This document shows positions 63,334-64,000 of a DNA stretch of 64,000 bases, in pieces (the first letter of the stretch is position 1; every line of letters starts with the position of its first letter). A program made the translations under genes and the position numbers. This stretch comes from Phycisphaeraceae bacterium (GTDB lineage Bacteria > Planctomycetota > Phycisphaerae > Phycisphaerales > Zrk34): contig JANQHD010000030.1 in the NCBI GenBank assembly GCA_028282805.1, forward strand, positions 1-64,000, in the 5' to 3' direction. The notes beneath the pieces are model-generated. The model saw only the letters and a program-made list of their open reading frames with translations, searched no databases and was not told the DNA's origin.

Positions 63334-63933
63334 TCAGTCGTCGTACCGCTGCCGTAGCGGGGGCGCCAGGCGGGTCATGATGAGCATGCGCTCGAAGAGG
63401 TCGACCCACTCGCCCTGCTCTGCGGCCAGCTCTTCGACCGGCGTCTCGGCATAAGGCACGGCACAGGCGGCGCCGACTTCGTTTTCGAGTTTCTTGCGGT
63501 AGACGGTCAGCAGCCGGTCGCCGAACCGGCCGACCTCGTGCAGGTCTTCGGTGAGAAACACGACCACCGGCACACGCATCGCCCCGAGCACGCGCAGCTC
63601 GTCGGTCAGCTCCGGCATCACGTCACGGTCGATGCAGTGCAGCTCGACGCCGGCGTCGGCCGCGTCGACGATCCGCTTGACCATCGGGCCCTGGCGGACA
63701 CAGTCGCCGCACCACACGCCCGAGTACAGCAGCACGTGCAGCTTGCGGCCGTAACCGGTGAGGCGCTCTTTCTGCTCATCGGTCAGCGCGGGCAGCTTCG
63801 CGGCGAAGTCGCGCCAGTTCTGCGCTTTGGCGGGCTCGGAGTTGGCGAGGTAAGTGTCGTAATCGTCGGCGCGGTCGAGCACGCCCTGCCAGAAGTCGCT
63901 GCGTTTGTCGTAGTATTTGGGTTTGTCGTTCAT
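63334..63933 (-). CDS. Thioredoxin-family protein
   Basis: A 199-residue cytoplasmic protein without signal peptide. A thioredoxin-like core with WCGDCVRQGP and the cis-proline region MRVPVVVFLTED matches the WCxDC thioredoxin family seen in bacilli and planctomycetes. N- and C-terminal helical extensions flank the core (EQKERLTGYGRKLHV; VDLFERMLIMTRL). It is the last gene before the right edge. Role: thiol-disulfide exchange with an unknown partner. Confidence 0.85.
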   Translation of the reverse strand: MNDKPKYYDKRSDFWQGVLDRADDYDTYLANSEPAKAQNWRDFAAKLPALTDEQKERLTGYGRKLHVLLYSGVWCGDCVRQGPMVKRIVDAADAGVELHCIDRDVMPELTDELRVLGAMRVPVVVFLTEDLHEVGRFGDRLLTVYRKKLENEVGAACAVPYAETPVEELAAEQGEWVDLFERMLIMTRLAPPLRQRYDD

Positions 63934-64000
63934 GTGCGGTTGGATGCGGGCCGCGCAACGGAGTTACACATCAGTGCCCTTCCGGCAACGGCTCGCAGCG

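Overview
The window is GC-rich (about 65% by eye) bacterial chromosome. It most likely comes from a planctomycete, probably class Phycisphaerae. The evidence is the mix of secreted type I sulfatases, dockerin-type repeats joined to PEP-CTERM tails (at about 5.3-6.8, 14.6-16.6, 36.7-37.6 and 60.3-61.2 kb), a type IV pilin-like secreted protein, squalene-hopene cyclase, BlaI/M56 regulators and RsbU-type PP2C phosphatases. This is an inference from gene content; no 16S gene is present.

Layout. 0-5.3 kb: cysK with a likely repressible promoter, divergent from two tandem exported sulfatases and folD. 5.3-10.5 kb: minus-strand run with a two-lobed secreted aspartic protease carrying dockerin and PEP-CTERM modules, a basic-secretory-type metallopeptidase, a DegT-type sugar aminotransferase and an exported repeat protein. 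10.5-14.5 kb: dnaA, a candidate replication origin just upstream of it, a double GNAT protein, an exported unknown and rpmA. 14.6-20.2 kb: a secreted endonuclease/phosphatase-fold protein, a zinc uptake pair (znuA-znuC, both with histidine-rich stretches and no permease), an SDR/DUF2867 protein and tRNA-Ala(CGC). 20.3-30.7 kb: plus-strand mutS, an ArgZ/AgrE-type arginine dihydrolase fusion, sucC, shc, a PilZ-DnaJ fusion, an exported hydrolase and a GNAT enzyme. 30.7-38.7 kb: a BlaI repressor with tandem operators and a translationally coupled M56-SLBB fusion receptor, an AsmA-like protein, a HAD phosphatase, a PEP-CTERM protein and an AraC regulator. 38.7-49.2 kb: uvrB, a small AT-richer insertion at argC, argC, a GAF-PP2C phosphatase, ribH-nusB-ftsY, a DJ-1 protein, a CPBP protease and trpC. 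49.2-64 kb: a PocR-GAF-PP2C phosphatase coupled to an exported TPR protein, a stand-alone TSCPD protein, a zinc-ribbon/RNase H-like pair, a pilin-like protein, dacB, an M14 peptidase, two thioredoxin-fold proteins, a repeat-flanked PEP-CTERM gene and lepA.

Two places look like recent accessory insertions at the 3' ends of minus-strand housekeeping genes. At argC, a 41-bp copy of the gene's 3' end lies 738 bp away and the interval holds one AT-richer gene for a two-helix SLATT-like membrane protein behind a strong promoter buried in two palindromes. At lepA, a 48-bp sequence that includes the last bases of lepA is repeated 1168 bp away and brackets a PEP-CTERM gene plus the orphan tail of a second one. 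Neither interval contains a recombinase.

The most unusual proteins are the M56 peptidase fused to polysaccharide-export (SLBB) domains, the PilZ-DnaJ fusion and the aspartic protease-dockerin-PEP-CTERM protein. Several families of short inverted repeats are scattered between genes, and two of them sit in frame inside the M14 peptidase gene.
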